Shown piece by piece: positions 9,198-16,497 of a DNA stretch of 29,576 nucleotides. Numbering within the stretch: the first letter of the stretch is position 1; each line of letters starts with the position of its first letter. Source of the stretch: a virus. The stretch lies in IMG/VR virus record IMGVR_UViG_3300025617_000079, positions 1 to 29,576 of that record; one strand, given 5' to 3'. The notes beneath the pieces are model-generated. The model was not told where the DNA came from. It searched no databases and saw only the letters and a program-made list of their open reading frames with translations. The translations under genes and the position numbers were made by a program.

Positions 9198-9488
9198 ATG
9201 CATATGATCATGACAAAAGCATTCTGGGCTTCTACAGGAGAAGCCGCTATCAAGGCCGCAGCAGCCGCTGCACTTGGTGTGATTGGAACCGCTGAGTTTC
9301 TTACCGTAACTGGTGTCGATTGGGCAACAGTCGGAGGAGTCGCAGTGCTTGCTGCAATTGTTTCTGTTCTTACTGCTGTGGTTGCACCTAACCCAGATAT
9401 TAGAGCAGCTCGTAGAGAGGCAGCAGCAAGAGCACAGGCAGCAGCAGAGGCAGCAAACGCTCCTCGCAGTCGCCGTGCAAAGAAGTAA
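9198..9488 (+). CDS. Holin, r1t-like
   Basis: A 96-aa protein of phage r1t holin type: an N-terminal KAFWASTGEAAIKAAAAAALGVIG helix, VDWATVGGVAVLAAIVSVLTAVVA as a second helix, then a charged Ala/Arg tail (RAARREAAARAQAAAEAANAPRSRRAKK). It would form membrane holes that free the endolysin. Three in-frame ATGs (9198, 9204, 9210) follow AAAGGA at 9189-9194, so the exact start is uncertain; multiple holin starts can give dual products. Confidence 0.85.
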   Translation: MHMIMTKAFWASTGEAAIKAAAAAALGVIGTAEFLTVTGVDWATVGGVAVLAAIVSVLTAVVAPNPDIRAARREAAARAQAAAEAANAPRSRRAKK

Positions 9489-9490
9489 GT

Positions 9491-9496
9491 TATAAT
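9491..9496 (+). promoter_or_regulatory. -10 box (TATAAT)
   Basis: TATAAT 5 nt before ATG 9502 and 3 nt after the holin stop. No Shine-Dalgarno site, so the zinc-ribbon gene is probably leaderless. Confidence 0.5.
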
Positions 9497-9501
9497 TAAA
9501 T

Positions 9502-9681
9502 ATGGCGTTGTACGATTATACCTGCGGGGTCTGCGATAAGTCTGTCACTGTGACAAGATCTATCTCAGACCCTGAGGGGTATTATGAGTGTGATGTGTGT
9601 AAAGAGCCCCTGAAGAGGGTGTATAACTCAAACATGGGTGTTCAGTTTAACGGCTCTGGATTTTATTCCACTGATAAATAA
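9502..9681 (+). CDS. FmdB-like zinc ribbon protein
   Basis: A 59-aa protein matching the small FmdB-type zinc ribbon: opening ALYDYTCGVCDKSV, second pair CDVCKEPLKRVY, closing VQFNGSGFYSTD. Both CxxC pairs are intact and should bind one zinc. Such proteins are common in actinobacteria and their phages; their role is unsettled. It is followed closely by another cysteine-containing gene with a strong AAGGAGG. Confidence 0.85.
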   Translation: MALYDYTCGVCDKSVTVTRSISDPEGYYECDVCKEPLKRVYNSNMGVQFNGSGFYSTDK

Positions 9682-9691
9682 GGAGGTCACT

Positions 9692-9931
9692 ATGACCAAA
9701 ACTAAAATTGATGTTGGCGAGACCAGAGATTTAGATGCAAATGATCGCTGTGATCAATGTCCCAGCCAAGCATATGTTAGAGTCGTTGGCATTACTGGTG
9801 AGCTATTCTTTTGCTCACACCACTTTACTATGATTGAAAGAAGCCCTGAAGCTTATCACAAGATTCAATCTTTTTCTTATGTCATTCAAGATGAAAGGGA
9901 CAAGCTCTCAACCCAGAGGGCAGGTCTGTAA
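9692..9931 (+). CDS. DUF7455-like zinc-binding small protein
   Basis: A 79-aa protein with LDANDRCDQCPSQAYVRVVGITGELFFCSHHF, closely like the widespread actinobacterial family with an RCDxCGAQAYVRV...LxFCxHH pattern (DUF7455 as I recall it). CxxC plus CxHH should bind zinc. ATG 9692 has AAGGAGG 6 nt upstream. An upstream in-frame ATG at 9638 lies inside the previous gene and is not used here. The stop overlaps the next start (TAATG). Function unknown. Confidence 0.82.
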   Translation: MTKTKIDVGETRDLDANDRCDQCPSQAYVRVVGITGELFFCSHHFTMIERSPEAYHKIQSFSYVIQDERDKLSTQRAGL

Positions 9932-10263
9932 TGATTGATCCAAACGAAATGATTGATGCTTTAATATTACAGGGTGCTTTGGAAATTGAGGGCATAGATC
10001 AAGACAGCGGTCAGATGATATTCTCTATGACCGATAAAATGGAAAAAATTGCTCCAGAGATTTACAAAGAATTTGAAGAACAACTGTACCGCACCGTAAT
10101 GTCTTTGTGGGAAAAGGGGTTGGTTCAGATGAACGTTATGGACACAGAGCCAACCGTTTCACCAACTGAATTTGCACTAGATCGTAGAACCTGGAAGGGC
10201 CTTTCTTCGGAAGAACTAAACGTAATGAAGACGATCATGATGCGTTTTGAGGGAGAAATCTAA
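9931..10263 (+). CDS. Hypothetical phage protein
   Basis: A 110-aa acidic soluble protein (MIDALILQGALEIEGIDQDSGQMIFSMTDKMEKIAPEIYKEFEE...). Resembles a small helical adaptor; no domain recognised. Overlaps the previous stop and is followed at once by a TTG-start gene. Confidence 0.75.
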   Translation: MIDPNEMIDALILQGALEIEGIDQDSGQMIFSMTDKMEKIAPEIYKEFEEQLYRTVMSLWEKGLVQMNVMDTEPTVSPTEFALDRRTWKGLSSEELNVMKTIMMRFEGEI

Positions 10264-10683
10264 TTGGAATATTTTGTTGGGGCAGCTATCACACTTGTTA
10301 CAATCTGGGTAGCTAATAAGTTTTTGGATAAAAAGATCGAGCCTGTTGAAAACTTGACGACCATCCAATACAGTCAAAGCCATGTGTATGAGCTAATGAG
10401 GCCTTGGCTACCAGACATGCCACCACCAGAAATTGGGCCTACCCAGTCTATGAACTTTTTAAAACAAACATATATGAAAATTATGGTCGTTAATAACAAG
10501 GCTTATTGGATTAAAGATAATGGAGTCTTTGTTGCTGATGTTGTAGACGGAGAAGTTAATAAAGAAAACGCTCGTAAAGTTGACACAATGACTATGAGTA
10601 AGGTAGAATTAGATGAAATACTTTTTATTATTGAAAAGTTGAGAGAGGACGAAGATGATAGTAGGGGTACAGGGAAGTCGTAA
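10264..10683 (+). CDS. Hypothetical protein with N-terminal membrane anchor
   Basis: A 139-aa protein starting with TTG immediately after the previous stop. Residues 3-18 (YFVGAAITLVTIWVAN) form one membrane helix; the rest is soluble and charged, with a possible small beta domain (YMKIMVVNNKAYWIKDNGVFVADV). The last 29 nt overlap the next gene in another frame. Function unknown. Confidence 0.72.
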   Translation: MEYFVGAAITLVTIWVANKFLDKKIEPVENLTTIQYSQSHVYELMRPWLPDMPPPEIGPTQSMNFLKQTYMKIMVVNNKAYWIKDNGVFVADVVDGEVNKENARKVDTMTMSKVELDEILFIIEKLREDEDDSRGTGKS

Positions 10684-11005
10684 CTTCGACGAGTACGCGA
10701 TCTTTTTACGTGCTATGGGTACAGCACTATCCATGATGGAAGAAGATGATAATGAGTTTATCATTTATTCTGTTGGACCCGCCAAGATTAATTCTATGGC
10801 CTTAGAGTTTGTAAATGTTACCGAGCGTAGCATGAGATCAAAAGGTATTAAGATTAAAACATTTAAGGTTCCTTTCTCTTGGGCTAAAGAAAACATTTTT
10901 GAACTAAACTATTTTGCTTATTTTGGTAAGCCAGGAGACAGACCTTCTGAGCTTGTCGATCTAGCAGACCGCAAGAGTGTTGAGGCGGGGGTGTATCGAT
11001 ACTAA
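10655..11005 (+). CDS. SLOG/YspA-like nucleotide-binding protein
   Basis: A 116-aa protein with an N-terminal Rossmann-type start MIVGVQGSRNFDEYAIFLRAM and IIYSVGPAKINSMALEF. The GSR-F motif is characteristic of the DUF2493/YspA group of SLOG proteins, thought to bind nucleotides or nucleotide derivatives. Overlaps both neighbours. A specific ligand cannot be read. Confidence 0.65.
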   Translation: MIVGVQGSRNFDEYAIFLRAMGTALSMMEEDDNEFIIYSVGPAKINSMALEFVNVTERSMRSKGIKIKTFKVPFSWAKENIFELNYFAYFGKPGDRPSELVDLADRKSVEAGVYRY

Positions 11006-11367
11006 TGCTTAGCAGGAGAGAAGCAGCATTTCTTTCCGTTGCAAGATACTTTGCAGCTAAGTCTAAATCGAGAAAGAAGCATGGTGCAGTGTTGGTAAGA
11101 TCTGGGAGAGTCGTTGGTACTGGGTACAACAGAGAACGTAACAGTCCTTTTGTTGTGTCACCAGAACACATCAAGCCCCACTGCTCACGTCATGCGGAAT
11201 TTTTAGCTATCAGAGAAGCTGGTAGCAACGCTAACGGTGCTATCTTGTACGTTGCGAGAGTCAACAAACAGGGTAAGGATCGAATTAGCAAACCTTGCAG
11301 ACTATGCCAGGTAGAAATAGATAAAAGCAACATAAAGAGAGTAATCTACACGAGGGATGAGCCATGA
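11005..11367 (+). CDS. Cytidine/deoxycytidylate deaminase-family protein
   Basis: A 120-aa zinc deaminase fold: H63-A-E65 supplies a zinc ligand and the proton shuttle, and P97-C98-R-L-C101 supplies the other two ligands. The GAVLVRSGRVVGTGYN strand-turn before it is typical. In dNTP supply it could convert dCMP or CMP to the uridylate that feeds ThyX. It is short for a classical dCMP deaminase and lacks an obvious allosteric segment, so tRNA or free-nucleoside substrates remain possible. Confidence 0.85.
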   Translation: MLSRREAAFLSVARYFAAKSKSRKKHGAVLVRSGRVVGTGYNRERNSPFVVSPEHIKPHCSRHAEFLAIREAGSNANGAILYVARVNKQGKDRISKPCRLCQVEIDKSNIKRVIYTRDEP

Positions 11368-11576
11368 TGATTAAATCGCTTGAAAAGATGGAAAAGCTTG
11401 TAGAAAAAGCAAAGTATTTGACGTGGGATGGCTGGACTGTAATTAGTTCTTACCCATCGAAGAAGGCTAGTACTTCTAAGTATGGTGCGTTTGTTGATGG
11501 TGTGTGGCACATTCAACGCAGGTTTGAACCAACGGAACAGGGGTGGGATATTCCTGAAAGGTTCCTGAAGGGTTAA
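11364..11576 (+). CDS. Hypothetical small protein
   Basis: A 70-aa basic protein, Trp-rich (LTWDGWTVISSYPSKKASTSKYGAFVDGVWHIQRRFEPTEQGWDIPERFL). Overlaps the deaminase gene (ATGA) and ends one base before WhiB. A small beta-rich fold is likely; function unknown. Confidence 0.72.
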   Translation: MMIKSLEKMEKLVEKAKYLTWDGWTVISSYPSKKASTSKYGAFVDGVWHIQRRFEPTEQGWDIPERFLKG

Positions 11577-11861
11577 ATGAATAAGCATGAATGGAAAGAC
11601 GAAGCAGATTGTAAGGGCTACGACACTAACCTATTCTTTGACAAATATGAGGACGATCTTTCTCTAAGAAAAGCTGTAGATAGTGTGTGTGCTGGATGCC
11701 CAGTTGCTAAGCAGTGCTTTGCTGTCGGAGTATCCCAAAAAGAATGGGGTGTCTGGGGCGGTATCTATCTAGAAAATGGCAAGATATCTAGAGAGTTTAA
11801 CAGACACAGAAGTAAGCCAGACTGGGCAGAGACTTGGCAATACTTAACGATGGATAAGTGA
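11577..11861 (+). CDS. whiB: WhiB-family iron-sulfur transcription factor
   Basis: A 94-aa member of the actinobacteria-specific WhiB family, which carries a [4Fe-4S] cluster and acts with the host sigma factor. The four ligands are C12, C38, C41 and C47 (C-X25-C-X2-C-X5-C), followed by the GVWGG turn (EWGVWGGIYLENG) and a basic tail (REFNRHRSKPDW). Phage WhiB proteins (for example TM4 WhiBTM4) can interfere with host WhiB regulators; that role is plausible here but not shown. Its presence is the best evidence for an actinobacterial host. Confidence 0.93.
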   Translation: MNKHEWKDEADCKGYDTNLFFDKYEDDLSLRKAVDSVCAGCPVAKQCFAVGVSQKEWGVWGGIYLENGKISREFNRHRSKPDWAETWQYLTMDK

Positions 11862-11865
11862 TAAT

Positions 11866-13398
11866 ATGAATAGTAATAAGTTTGTAATTGTAGGGGGAGG
11901 CACCGCTGGGTGGCTGACTGCACTTATTTTAAGAAAATCGTTCCCACTGGCCTCTATTGATCTAGTAGAAAGCTCTCAGATTGGAATCTTGGGAGCGGGA
12001 GAGGGCTCAACCCCACATTTCTTACAGGCTTTAGAGTATGCTGATATTAACTTAAAAGATCTAATCACTAACACTTCTTGTACCATCAAAAATGGTATTC
12101 TGTTTGATAATTGGAGCAAGAACAAAGAGCCATACATCCATGGCTTTGGGGTCAACGACGCTAGGTTTGGACAAGATGCTTTTAACAGCAAGTTTTCAGA
12201 GTTTGAGTTTACCCCTGCTCCGATCTTAGAATACTTGGCTGAGCGGAACGAGCTTTCTGAAAAAGATATTGGTTTTCTAACTAACCTTAGTTTAAAAAAT
12301 AAAACATTGTTTAGAAAAGAAAATGATCAGTACCATCAAAAAGGAATCTATGCCGTACACTTTGACGCTAGATCTTTGGCAGAGTACATGGCTAAGGTTG
12401 CCCGTGAGCGTGACGTTAAACGAATTGAGGGCAAGGTCCAAGACATTCATCGTAATGAAAGTGGTAACATTACCCATCTTGTTTTAGATAATGGCAGAGA
12501 GGTTCGCGGACAGTTCTTCTTTGACTGCACTGGATTTGCCAGACTTATTATTGGCAAACTCTTTGAGTCGGAGTGGGTAAGCTTTAAGGATAGCCTTCCA
12601 GCTAAAAGAGCTATGCCATTCTTCTTAGACCCAGACGAACACAGCGTTCAGCCATATACACATGCCAAAGCAATGGACCGTGGGTGGATCTGGAAAATTC
12701 CTCTGCAGCACAGATACGGATGCGGTTATGTATATGACCCAGATCAAATTTCTGACGATGAGGTAAAGCAAGAGATTGATGAGTTTGCTGGCAAAGGGGT
12801 TGAGATCCCAACCATGTTTAACTTTGACCCTGGTTACTACAAGAAGGTATGGATTAAAAACTGTCTAGCTCTTGGTCTGTCCAATGGCTTTGTGGAGCCA
12901 TTAGAAGCAACATCTCTGATGCAATTAATCTTTGCATTACAAACATTCTTATCTCAAAGGCACAAAGTCTTTAGCGATGATGATGTGTTTAAGGATAACT
13001 ACAACAGACAGATTGAAGAAGACCACAGAGACATTGAGGCCTTCATCTATCTTCACTACATGACTGATAAAGACAACAACGATTTCTGGTCTAACTTTAC
13101 CAGCAACTACAAAATGCCAGACAGGCTAGTATCAACTGTAGAAAGACTAAGGTATGGAATCCTAAACATGAGGGACAATACTGGAATTTTTGATATCAAT
13201 AGCCATCTTGTTGTTGGCAGGGGAAACGGACTCCTTCTTAAAGATAATGTAGAAGAAATCTATCAGGCCTCTATTAAAGATATGGGCATAGAGCCTTTTA
13301 TTCCAGAAATTATTAGAGATATAGACCATCAAACTGGCACCATGACGGATCATAAGCAGTTCTTAACTGACTTGGGAGGCACTGTTGGCAAAAGATAA
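11866..13398 (+). CDS. Flavin-dependent halogenase, tryptophan-halogenase family
   Basis: A 510-aa FAD enzyme. Motifs in order: dinucleotide-binding GGGTAGW (residues 10-16), AGEGSTPHF (44-52), the predicted catalytic lysine K75 in TIKNGILFDNW, substrate-side W274-I-W-K-I-P279 (the WxWxIP halogenase signature that blocks monooxygenase activity), and NGFVEPLEATSL (340-351) with the conserved glutamate. Reduced FAD, oxygen and halide would give a hypohalite held by K75. Relatives occur in marine cyanophages, including VirX1, reported to iodinate many substrates. No flavin reductase is seen in the window. Substrate unknown. The next gene overlaps its end. Confidence 0.92.
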   Translation: MNSNKFVIVGGGTAGWLTALILRKSFPLASIDLVESSQIGILGAGEGSTPHFLQALEYADINLKDLITNTSCTIKNGILFDNWSKNKEPYIHGFGVNDARFGQDAFNSKFSEFEFTPAPILEYLAERNELSEKDIGFLTNLSLKNKTLFRKENDQYHQKGIYAVHFDARSLAEYMAKVARERDVKRIEGKVQDIHRNESGNITHLVLDNGREVRGQFFFDCTGFARLIIGKLFESEWVSFKDSLPAKRAMPFFLDPDEHSVQPYTHAKAMDRGWIWKIPLQHRYGCGYVYDPDQISDDEVKQEIDEFAGKGVEIPTMFNFDPGYYKKVWIKNCLALGLSNGFVEPLEATSLMQLIFALQTFLSQRHKVFSDDDVFKDNYNRQIEEDHRDIEAFIYLHYMTDKDNNDFWSNFTSNYKMPDRLVSTVERLRYGILNMRDNTGIFDINSHLVVGRGNGLLLKDNVEEIYQASIKDMGIEPFIPEIIRDIDHQTGTMTDHKQFLTDLGGTVGKR

Positions 13399-13666
13399 CG
13401 AACAGCTCGAAGCTTTGTCCACAATGCTCCACAGGGAATATTGGGATAAGCCTAACACTATTGAGTTCTTTGCTTTTATGATTAAGCTAATAATCATTAT
13501 CCCTGGATTATTGTGGGGATACAATTGGTGGTGGCTTTATGCCTTGGCATTGGTGACCAGCGTAATGCTTATCTGGTCTTCCACAAAAAAGACGCTTCCC
13601 ACATTAATTATTTTTAACTTTGTGTGGATTTTTCTTTCAATCTTTGCTATTATTAAATACTACTAG
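13385..13666 (+). CDS. Three-helix membrane protein
   Basis: A 93-aa protein with TTG start overlapping the halogenase by 14 nt. After a charged N-terminus (AKDNEQLEALSTMLHREYWDKPNTIEF) come three close hydrophobic segments at about 30-43, 46-62 and 70-90. Translational coupling suggests co-expression with the halogenase; no family recognised. Confidence 0.72.
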   Translation: MAKDNEQLEALSTMLHREYWDKPNTIEFFAFMIKLIIIIPGLLWGYNWWWLYALALVTSVMLIWSSTKKTLPTLIIFNFVWIFLSIFAIIKYY

Positions 13667-13673
13667 GAGAAAT

Positions 13674-13916
13674 ATGTATACAAACGAAATGGCGAAAGCC
13701 TTTAGATCTTTAGACCACCACGCCCCTAAGGGCTTTAACGTGCAGCTCATTGACAACGAACACTTCTTGACCGTAAAAGCAGAAGAGTCCATGTTCATGA
13801 GGCTTGACGACTATGGCAAGAGAAAGGCTATAGAATATATGGTATTGGTTAAGAAGGCGTTGGAAGAGAATGGGGCCATAGTTCTTATAGTTAGAACTGG
13901 AGGGGAAGAGGTTTGA
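13674..13916 (+). CDS. Hypothetical small protein
   Basis: An 80-aa soluble protein (MYTNEMAKAFRSLDHHAPKGFNVQLIDNEHFLTVKAEE...). ATG 13674 follows AGGAG at 13665-13669, which sits on the previous stop. A longer in-frame reading from 13620 has no ribosome site. Overlaps the next gene. Function unknown. Confidence 0.75.
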   Translation: MYTNEMAKAFRSLDHHAPKGFNVQLIDNEHFLTVKAEESMFMRLDDYGKRKAIEYMVLVKKALEENGAIVLIVRTGGEEV

Positions 13917-14341
13917 TTAATACAATTTTTGAAATCAGCATCTTTGTAATCTTTATTGCAGCATTTGCACTAGTATTTGTAGACAATCTAAGAACTAGGG
14001 TAACTAACGCTAAGCTAAATAAAGATGTTACACAAGGACTTCTCGACCTAATGGCCTTAAAGAAAAAGCTAGATGAGTCCTACAATAATAATGATAGCAA
14101 GAAGCTGGAAGAAACCGAGGGCTTCTTAAAGTTTGTTTCTCAGTCTCGTGACTGGGCATTTCAGTATATCGAAAGAGTACAGATTACAATTAAAGAATTC
14201 CAGGATATATTTCATCCAGTTGCTGTACAATATTATAAAGATAAAAATAAGCCAATTGACCAAGAGACTTTTGGCAAACTGGTAGAGGCTTATAAAAAAC
14301 TTATCGATGAGCTTCCCGAGGAAGGAAAAAAAGATGTATAA
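13913..14341 (+). CDS. Membrane-anchored coiled-coil-like protein
   Basis: A 142-aa protein with TTG start in overlap with the previous stop. Residues 4-23 (TIFEISIFVIFIAAFALVFV) form one membrane helix. The rest is helical and charged (LNKDVTQGLLDLMALKKKLDESYNNNDSKKLEE), a likely coiled coil facing the cytoplasm. The last 8 nt overlap the nuclease gene. Function unknown. Confidence 0.75.
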   Translation: MINTIFEISIFVIFIAAFALVFVDNLRTRVTNAKLNKDVTQGLLDLMALKKKLDESYNNNDSKKLEETEGFLKFVSQSRDWAFQYIERVQITIKEFQDIFHPVAVQYYKDKNKPIDQETFGKLVEAYKKLIDELPEEGKKDV

Positions 14342-14720
14342 ATACGAAGCAAAGGTTACAAAGGTAATTGATGGCGACACGCTAGATCTGCATATTGATC
14401 TTGGTTTTAAAGTTAATTTTAATACTAGAATTAGAGTCATTGGTATTGACACCCCTGAGAAGTGGTATCCATACGGCAAGGTCGTAAAGGCATATCTTCA
14501 GCAGATCTTACAGGACAAGACGGTTCTGTTAGATGTAACTAAGAAAGACAAGTACGGCAGGTACCTTGGAGTTATTTATTTAAACAAGGATGATGAGCAG
14601 TCGGTAAACGATCACCTCATTGAGGTTAATATGGCTAAGGCTTACCACGGTGCGTCTCGTGCAGACCTGTGGACAGAAGAAGAACTTAACCAGACCTCGC
14701 ACCCCTTGTTGACAACCTGA
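14334..14720 (+). CDS. Staphylococcal (SNase/thermonuclease)-like nuclease
   Basis: A 128-aa calcium-dependent-type nuclease fold. KVIDGDTLDLHIDLGF gives the metal aspartates, TRIRVIGIDTPE gives the catalytic Arg and Glu, and DKYGRYLGVIYL gives the second catalytic Arg; the ending NMAKAYHGASR is also typical. ATG 14334 follows GAAGGA at 14321-14326. No signal peptide, so it would act in the cytoplasm or virion. Role in host DNA or RNA breakdown is inferred. Confidence 0.88.
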   Translation: MYKYEAKVTKVIDGDTLDLHIDLGFKVNFNTRIRVIGIDTPEKWYPYGKVVKAYLQQILQDKTVLLDVTKKDKYGRYLGVIYLNKDDEQSVNDHLIEVNMAKAYHGASRADLWTEEELNQTSHPLLTT

Positions 14721-14737
14721 GAATAACCTGGTAAACT
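14709..14737 (+). promoter_or_regulatory. Sigma70-type promoter
   Basis: TTGACA (14709-14714), 17-nt spacer, TAAACT (14732-14737) with TGG before it. Predicted start near 14744 and a short leader with GAGAGAG before ATG 14765. Confidence 0.75.
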
Positions 14738-14764
14738 TGTAATAAGCAAAGAGAGAGGCTTATA

Positions 14765-15253
14765 ATGCAGACTTTTCTGCCATACAAAGATTACCACCGC
14801 GTAGCAGAAGTACTTGATTCTAAGAGGCTTAACAAACAGATCTTAGAGTGCTACCAGATTCTAAATGTTCTATCTAATCCATCTCCCACTGCTGGTTGGC
14901 GAAACCATCCCGCTGTTAAAATGTGGAGAGGTCATGAGTTTGCACTCTGGGACTACGTCAACGCTATGATTATTGAAGCAAATGATCGTGGCATCAAGAC
15001 AGACAAGAATCACGAAAACCTACTTAGGCTACGCAGGTCTCACGGTCTTTCCTGGGGTATGGGAAAGCCAGTGTGGATGGATGTAAAGGGTGTTATCAAG
15101 CGTGTCACCACCACACACAAAGCTAACCTATTCAAGAAGCAGCCAGAAGCTTACCCACAGTTTATTAAAGCACTAAAGAGCAAGCATAATACACCATGTT
15201 GCGACAAATGTCAATACTTTTGGGTTACACATTTTGACGAAAGTCTGGTATAG
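14765..15253 (+). CDS. Pyrimidine dimer DNA glycosylase-like protein
   Basis: A 162-aa protein resembling the T4 DenV-like / Pyr_excise family seen in actinobacteria: start MQTFLPYKDYHRVAEVLDSKRLNKQ, then GWRNHPAVKMWRGHEFALWDYVNAMI and THKANLFKKQPEAYPQF. Such enzymes remove UV dimers, useful to phage in sunlit water. A C-terminal TPCCDKCQYFWV patch may bind zinc and is not typical of DenV. It has its own promoter. Family assigned from memory of motifs. Confidence 0.75.
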   Translation: MQTFLPYKDYHRVAEVLDSKRLNKQILECYQILNVLSNPSPTAGWRNHPAVKMWRGHEFALWDYVNAMIIEANDRGIKTDKNHENLLRLRRSHGLSWGMGKPVWMDVKGVIKRVTTTHKANLFKKQPEAYPQFIKALKSKHNTPCCDKCQYFWVTHFDESLV

Positions 15254-15339
15254 TTTTAATTACAAACGGAGGCAGACGCAAATTACAATTAAATAATAAA
15301 AAGACCTGGACATGTCTTAAAACTGTCTAAATATAATAG

Positions 15340-15345
15340 TATAAT
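15340..15345 (+). promoter_or_regulatory. -10 box (TATAAT)
   Basis: One of two TATAAT boxes (also 15332-15337). The downstream one ends 7 nt before ATG 15353 and there is no ribosome site, so the membrane gene is probably leaderless. The rest of 15254-15339 is AT-rich with a weak AAGAC/GTCTT inverted repeat. Confidence 0.5.
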
Positions 15346-15352
15346 TATATAT

Positions 15353-15730
15353 ATGGACACTATCTTCTTCCCCACTCAAATTGTCCCAAGATTAAAGATC
15401 TTTGCAGAACACATCATTTTGGCTACAATTGCTTGCTTAACGGCAATGGTCCAGGGTAAATATCTTGATCTCACTCTCGGTCATTGGCAAGTAGCCTTGA
15501 CAACTGGTACTGGTGCTGGTATACTTGCTATCATTTTTTCTATTGGTCTTTTAAAAAGATATAAAGAAACTAAATACTTTACAGCATTGTCTGTATTTGT
15601 AGCAACATTCTGTGCAGACATTTGGGTTCACCCAACTAACTTTGGCAGCCCATTTACAGAAGCACTTTACACAGCCGCTGGTGCTGCTGTAATTTCTATC
15701 CTTGTTTCTATCGTCAAAGGTAAAAAGTAG
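15353..15730 (+). CDS. Four-helix integral membrane protein
   Basis: A 125-aa hydrophobic protein with helices at about residues 20-37, 46-65, 76-92 and 104-121, Lys-rich ends (LLKRYKETKYF; VKGKK) and no recognised family. Holin-like in size and topology but far from the lysin. Leaderless by promoter spacing. Confidence 0.75.
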   Translation: MDTIFFPTQIVPRLKIFAEHIILATIACLTAMVQGKYLDLTLGHWQVALTTGTGAGILAIIFSIGLLKRYKETKYFTALSVFVATFCADIWVHPTNFGSPFTEALYTAAGAAVISILVSIVKGKK

Positions 15731-15732
15731 GA

Positions 15733-15825
15733 TATAATATAAGTGGTCCCCACAGGACCTTAGGATGATTAGTTACCATTTTACGGGCGGCCCATTCGTT
15801 GCCGAATTTCCCTGTGGGGGCCATT
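15733..15825 (+). ncRNA. Candidate structured leader or small RNA with alternative hairpins
   Basis: TATAAT at 15733-15738 predicts a transcript from about 15745. A 15-bp stem joins 15742-15756 with 15811-15825 (GGTCCCCACAGG against CCTGTGGGGGCC at its core, with G-U pairs). The same 5' arm can instead fold locally as GGTCC-CCACA-GGACC (15745-15759). A smaller CGGC/GCCG hairpin lies in the 54-nt loop. The right arm abuts the promoter of the methyltransferase gene. A short reading frame from ATG 15765 runs through the loop and on into the next gene out of frame. No known riboswitch is recognised. Confidence 0.5.
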
Positions 15826-15826
15826 A

Positions 15827-15835
15827 TGCTATACT
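15827..15835 (+). promoter_or_regulatory. Extended -10 promoter (TGC-TATACT)
   Basis: TGCTATACT ends 6 nt before ATG 15842, so transcription should begin on the start codon. It touches the right arm of the 15733-15825 structure. Confidence 0.65.
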
Positions 15836-15841
15836 GTTCTT

Positions 15842-16477
15842 ATGGATCAAAACATACAAAAAGCAATGTCTAAAGTCTATGAGAGCAACTACTGGAAAGA
15901 CAGCGAAAGCAGATCTGGAAGAGGATCTAATAAAACTAATACACAGTTTTTAGAAAAAGAATTTCCAGAGATAGTCAAACGCTTTAATATTAAGTCTATT
16001 CTAGATATCCCCTGTGGTGACTTTGCATGGATGCCAAGACTATTAAGTAATCTCCCTAATGATGTTACCTATCACGGTGCAGACATTGTGCCCAGGATGA
16101 TCTTAAACAATCACAAACACTCTAATGATCGTATATCGTTTTCATGCTTAGACATTACGTCAGATGATCTGCCGTACGCTGACGTGGCTTTTGTCCGTGA
16201 CTGTCTTAACCACTTACCGCTAGAAATGGTATTTAAGGCACTAAGAAACATTAAAAGGGCTGGGATCAAATATATCGCCATGACCCACTTTAACTGGAGA
16301 ACCGCAAGCAATCACGACATTGACAACTCAAAGAGGGTGCAGTGGAGGAAGCTCAACTTTACCCTTGAGCCGTTTAACTTTGGACAACCACTAGACTTTA
16401 TTGTGGAGGGTAGCTCAGAGCCATTGGGTAAAGACAAGATTAATGCTATCTGGAAGGTGTCTGACTTACCTATTTAA
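15842..16477 (+). CDS. SAM-dependent class I methyltransferase
   Basis: A 211-aa Rossmann-fold methyltransferase. Motif I is SILDIPCGDFAWM (near residues 51-63), followed by VTYHGADIVPRMI (motif II acid), FSCLDITSDDLPYADVAFVRDCLNHLP (motifs III-IV) and KYIAMTHFNWR. This CGDF-W type is often found beside glycosyltransferases. It lacks a DNA-methylase DPPY or NPPY motif, so small-molecule, sugar or protein substrates are more likely. Substrate not assignable. Confidence 0.82.
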   Translation: MDQNIQKAMSKVYESNYWKDSESRSGRGSNKTNTQFLEKEFPEIVKRFNIKSILDIPCGDFAWMPRLLSNLPNDVTYHGADIVPRMILNNHKHSNDRISFSCLDITSDDLPYADVAFVRDCLNHLPLEMVFKALRNIKRAGIKYIAMTHFNWRTASNHDIDNSKRVQWRKLNFTLEPFNFGQPLDFIVEGSSEPLGKDKINAIWKVSDLPI

Positions 16478-16482
16478 TTATA

Positions 16483-16491
16483 TGGTAAACT
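16483..16491 (+). promoter_or_regulatory. Extended -10 promoter (TGG-TAAACT)
   Basis: TAAACT ends 6 nt before ATG 16498; a weak CTGACT lies further upstream at 16461-16466 (19-nt spacing). Predicted start equals the start codon. Confidence 0.6.
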
Positions 16492-16497
16492 AGTATT

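Noticed and set aside
15254-15339. AAGAC...GTCTT inverted repeat after the glycosylase gene as a terminator
   Set aside because: Only a 5-bp stem with an 8-nt loop and no T-run in the gene's direction; too weak to call.
15765-15953. 62-aa frame overlapping the methyltransferase start
   Set aside because: Mostly out-of-frame overlap with a clear methyltransferase gene; kept only as a possible short leader frame in the structured element.
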